A stretch of 51,588 nucleotides of DNA from an uncultured Dorea sp. (GTDB taxonomy: Bacteria; Bacillota; Clostridia; Lachnospirales; Lachnospiraceae): NCBI GenBank assembly GCA_948602995.1, contig CAPEBR010000025.1:1-51588 (forward strand), written 5' to 3'. Every line of letters starts with the position of its first letter. The first letter of the stretch is position 1. This document shows positions 49,504 through 51,588 of this stretch, piece after piece. A program made the position numbers and the translations under genes. The notes under the pieces are model-generated. The model made no database searches and was not told where the DNA came from. It saw nothing but the letters and a program-made list of their open reading frames with translations.

Positions 49504-49545
49504 TTGTATGGAGCCATTATATCATATATAATAAGACTTTGAAAA
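49504..49545. promoter_or_regulatory. Overlapping divergent promoters
   Basis: Plus strand TTGTAT (49504-49509), 17 bp, TATAAT (49527-49532) for the GNAT. Minus strand TTTTCA (49540-49545), 18 bp, TATAAT (49516-49521) for the ABC genes. The two -10 boxes lie inside each other's spacers, so the promoters should compete for polymerase. Confidence 0.65.
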
Positions 49546-49572
49546 TAATTGTTTTTAACGGAGGCATGTAGT

Positions 49573-50088
49573 ATGGACTTAGACACAATTGTTCTGGCAA
49601 AAACGGATGACGACATCCGGGAAATCGCGGTTCTGGCAGAAGAGATCTGGAACCAGCATTTTGTGGATATTATCGGAAAAGCGCAAGTCGATTACATGGT
49701 AGAAAAGTTCCAGTCCTATCCGGCTCTTAAAAAGCAGATCGAACAGGAAGGATATGAATACTACCGGATATTCTGCGGAGGACTGCAGGCAGGGTATATT
49801 GGAGTTCATCCGGAAAAAGATGCACTGTTTTTAAGCAAACTCTATATCAGAAAGGATTTCCGCGGAAAGCATCTGGCTACAGACGCCTTAAGGTTCCTCA
49901 CAGAACTCTGCAGAAAAAGGGGACTTAAAAAGATCTGGCTCACCTGTAATAAACACAATGATCATACCCTGGCTGTCTATGACCATCTTGGGTTCCAGAT
50001 TACGGATGAGCAAGTCGCAGATATCGGAAACGGGTATGTAATGGATGACTATATACTGACGTACGAATTGGGGACGGGGCATTTTTAA
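49573..50088 (+). CDS. GNAT acetyltransferase with repeat-derived C terminus
   Basis: 171 residues from ATG 49573 (GGAGG 8 bases upstream). GNAT core: IREIAVLAEEIWNQHFVDI, AGYIGVHPEKDALFLSKLY, acetyl-CoA loop IRKDFRGKHLATDALRFL, TCNKHNDHTLAVYDHLGFQI. The end of the protein (YEL then GTGHF) is translated from palindrome R5 and the stop lies in its centre, overlapping the stop of the converging ATPase gene by bases. Substrate unknown. Confidence 0.85.
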   Translation: MDLDTIVLAKTDDDIREIAVLAEEIWNQHFVDIIGKAQVDYMVEKFQSYPALKKQIEQEGYEYYRIFCGGLQAGYIGVHPEKDALFLSKLYIRKDFRGKHLATDALRFLTELCRKRGLKKIWLTCNKHNDHTLAVYDHLGFQITDEQVADIGNGYVMDDYILTYELGTGHF

Positions 50089-50109
50089 AAATGCCCCGTC
50101 CCCAATTCG
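50064..50109. repeat. GGGGACGGGG palindrome, copy R5, 46 bp perfect
   Basis: Perfect palindrome whose two halves each code LGTGHF plus TAA, one on each strand, so it ends both converging genes. With a T-rich centre it may also act as a terminator. Confidence 0.9.
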
Positions 50110-51491
50110 AATAAATCTTCCGCTGTCAGAAGCACTGCCCCCTCCTCTTTCGCCCTCTTCTGCACGGGCAGCGTAAAACCGCTCTTACTTATAAACATCA
50201 GATACTTTTTCATTGCTTTTGGAAATGCTTTTGTTGCTGTCACAAGATCCTCGTACTCTTCCATCGGCATCGGCCTGCCAGTGAATTTACATTCACAAAA
50301 GACTGCCTCTGTTCTTTTTCTGTTGAGCGCCAGCAGATCCACATCATCCTGCGCCTTTATAGCCGGATTGTTTCCCCACCATTTTCCAATCTCAGCCGGG
50401 ACAAAGGGAAGTTTCCGCAGTTTTGCCTGACGCATCAGGTACTGTCTGCAGATCTCCTCAAAGGCAAGACCCATAAAATCAGAAATGTCCTCTGTAATCT
50501 CGACTGCCGCGTCTGACTCACCGAGAATCTCATAATAACTTTTATTGGTGAAGATATAGCGATACCAGAACCGGTAAAAATGATCTGTCAGTACATAGAT
50601 TGTCTTTTTACTTCCGGCTCCCTCGCCGCACGGCACCCGCTTTTCCACCAGTCTTATGGCAGTCAGCGTCAGGATATATTTACTGCATTTACTCTTATCC
50701 TCATGGATGCAGTCTGCAATCTCTGAAATCTTATTGTACCCCCTGGCAATTGCTTCCAGAATGCTGTTGTAAACATTAGGCTCACGGAGTTCCATCTTCA
50801 AAAGCATGGCAGGTTCATCATTTAAGAGAGCTCCCTTCGCCAGAATTTCCTTTTCAATATTCTCTTTGATTGACCGTTTTGATGAAAATGCATTCAGATA
50901 GCGCGGGACTCCCCCTAATATTCCATAGGCGGTCAGTTTCTCTTCCATGGAATAGTCCGGAAAAAATTCAGCACTGTCAAGATAATCGAACGGAAGCACC
51001 TCCATTGATGCTGTTGTACGCCCGTAGAGCGGACTCTGATAGCCCATAATGTCATTGATCATAAAGCTGACACTGGAACCGCACAGAATAAGGAAAATAT
51101 TCCGGTTCTTCCATTGATGGTCAATTTCATGCTGGAGCATGCTTTTTATAGAGGGATTCGGTCCCGCCATAAATGGAAATTCATCAATGATAAGTACGAT
51201 TCTTTCCTCCCCCGTTCGATCTGTTACATAGGAAAACGCCTCCTCCCATGTCTGAAAAGGTGCAATGAACCGGTTGTCAAAATACAGTTGGATTGTCCGT
51301 GAAAAATCCTGAAGATTTAAGCTGTCATTTTTCTCCTGCGCGGAATAAAAAATCACTTTATGACGATCCGCAAATTCCTGGAGAATCGTTGTTTTACCAA
51401 TACGCCTGCGGCCATACATAACTAAAAATTCATAACAATTACTGCAATATAAGCTTTCCAACTGTTCCATTTCTTTTTTTCTGCCGATCAT
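50085..51491 (-). CDS. MNS/STAND-type ATPase with DUF234-like nuclease domain
   Basis: 468 residues from ATG 51491 (MIGRKKEMEQLESLYC); codons to 51572 run into the adapter and are not real. Walker A YGRRRIGKTTILQEFA, Walker B RIVLIIDEFPFMA, GSSVSFM, then a winged-helix middle (IARGYNKISEIADCIHEDKS) and a C-terminal PD-(D/E)XK-like core, AQDDVDLLALNRKRTEAVFC then ECKFTG. This is the widespread 'archaeal ATPase plus DUF234' family of uncertain, often mobile-element or defence-linked, role. The native end is replaced by LGTGHF from R5. Confidence 0.85.
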   Translation of the reverse strand: MIGRKKEMEQLESLYCSNCYEFLVMYGRRRIGKTTILQEFADRHKVIFYSAQEKNDSLNLQDFSRTIQLYFDNRFIAPFQTWEEAFSYVTDRTGEERIVLIIDEFPFMAGPNPSIKSMLQHEIDHQWKNRNIFLILCGSSVSFMINDIMGYQSPLYGRTTASMEVLPFDYLDSAEFFPDYSMEEKLTAYGILGGVPRYLNAFSSKRSIKENIEKEILAKGALLNDEPAMLLKMELREPNVYNSILEAIARGYNKISEIADCIHEDKSKCSKYILTLTAIRLVEKRVPCGEGAGSKKTIYVLTDHFYRFWYRYIFTNKSYYEILGESDAAVEITEDISDFMGLAFEEICRQYLMRQAKLRKLPFVPAEIGKWWGNNPAIKAQDDVDLLALNRKRTEAVFCECKFTGRPMPMEEYEDLVTATKAFPKAMKKYLMFISKSGFTLPVQKRAKEEGAVLLTAEDLFELGTGHF

Positions 51492-51557
51492 GTCCTTCTC
51501 TCTTCCAAAAATAAAATTTATATACTTACAAGTAGTATACTTACGTTTCCACAATTT

Positions 51558-51588
51558 AGATCGGAAGAGCACACGTCTGAACTCCAGT
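51558..51588. other. Illumina TruSeq adapter sequence (artefact)
   Basis: The final 31 bases begin AGATCGGAAGAGCACACGTC and match the TruSeq read-1 adapter base for base as I know it. Not genomic. Confidence 0.97.

Overview
The window looks like the end of a draft contig from an anaerobic, endospore-lineage Clostridia bacterium, most likely Lachnospiraceae. This rests on strong AGGAGG-type Shine-Dalgarno (SD) sites, an arginine operon of the argC-J-B-D type next to argG, a Csp-type germination protease, an HrcA/CIRCE operator, and dispersed GGGGACGGGG palindromes. The organism name is inference. The last 31 bases (51558-51588) match the Illumina TruSeq adapter, so the right edge is an assembly artefact.

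Region A (1 to about 9,498) is a lower-GC accessory block on the minus strand that looks like the end of an integrated mobile element. It carries a split sigma-factor-like pair (region 4 and region 2 proteins), a zinc-ribbon membrane protein, a signal peptidase I, a ParM/ParR-type partition pair, a phage-regulator-like protein, a 58-residue membrane protein, three unknown genes, an accessory NAD-dependent DNA ligase and a small unknown gene. Its right boundary falls inside comEC: only the first 200 or so codons of comEC remain, and homology stops just before the position of the usual ISGLH motif. Two nearly identical terminator-like hairpins lie in the leaders of the ligase and of the unknown gene block.

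Region B (9,466-14,425) is the chromosomal competence/envelope-sensing group: comEC fragment, GerMN lipoprotein, OmpR-type kinase and regulator, comEA, and a DMT-family membrane protein. Region C (14,569-21,259) holds arginine synthesis: argC, a short GNAT, argJ, argB and argD read left from an ArgR-type promoter, and argG reads right from its own. Region D (21,317-37,932) has a signal-peptidase-II-like gene, a small coiled-coil gene, a Csp protease, a ClpX, the housekeeping-type LigA, a pseudouridine synthase, two MBOAT/DHHW O-acetylation modules with a PcsB-like 3D-domain protein between them, a DUF5721-like gene and a secreted beta-sandwich protein.

Region E (37,993-49,475) holds an ABC transporter with its two-component system, which share candidate response-regulator boxes; htpG with a perfect CIRCE; and a second ABC system whose permease has a very long coiled-coil insert. 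Region F (49,573-51,491) has a GNAT and an ATPase converging on a perfect palindrome.

A recurring theme is dispersed palindromes. The main family (five copies) sits at gene ends, supplies the stop codon and a C-terminal LGTGHF tail to three proteins, abuts two further stop codons, and once lies in the argC mRNA leader. No tRNA, rRNA, CRISPR array or intact transposase was seen. The strongest candidates for something undescribed are the palindrome-made protein ends, the twin-hairpin ligase locus, and the terminator-like hairpin that contains the Csp protease ribosome-binding site.
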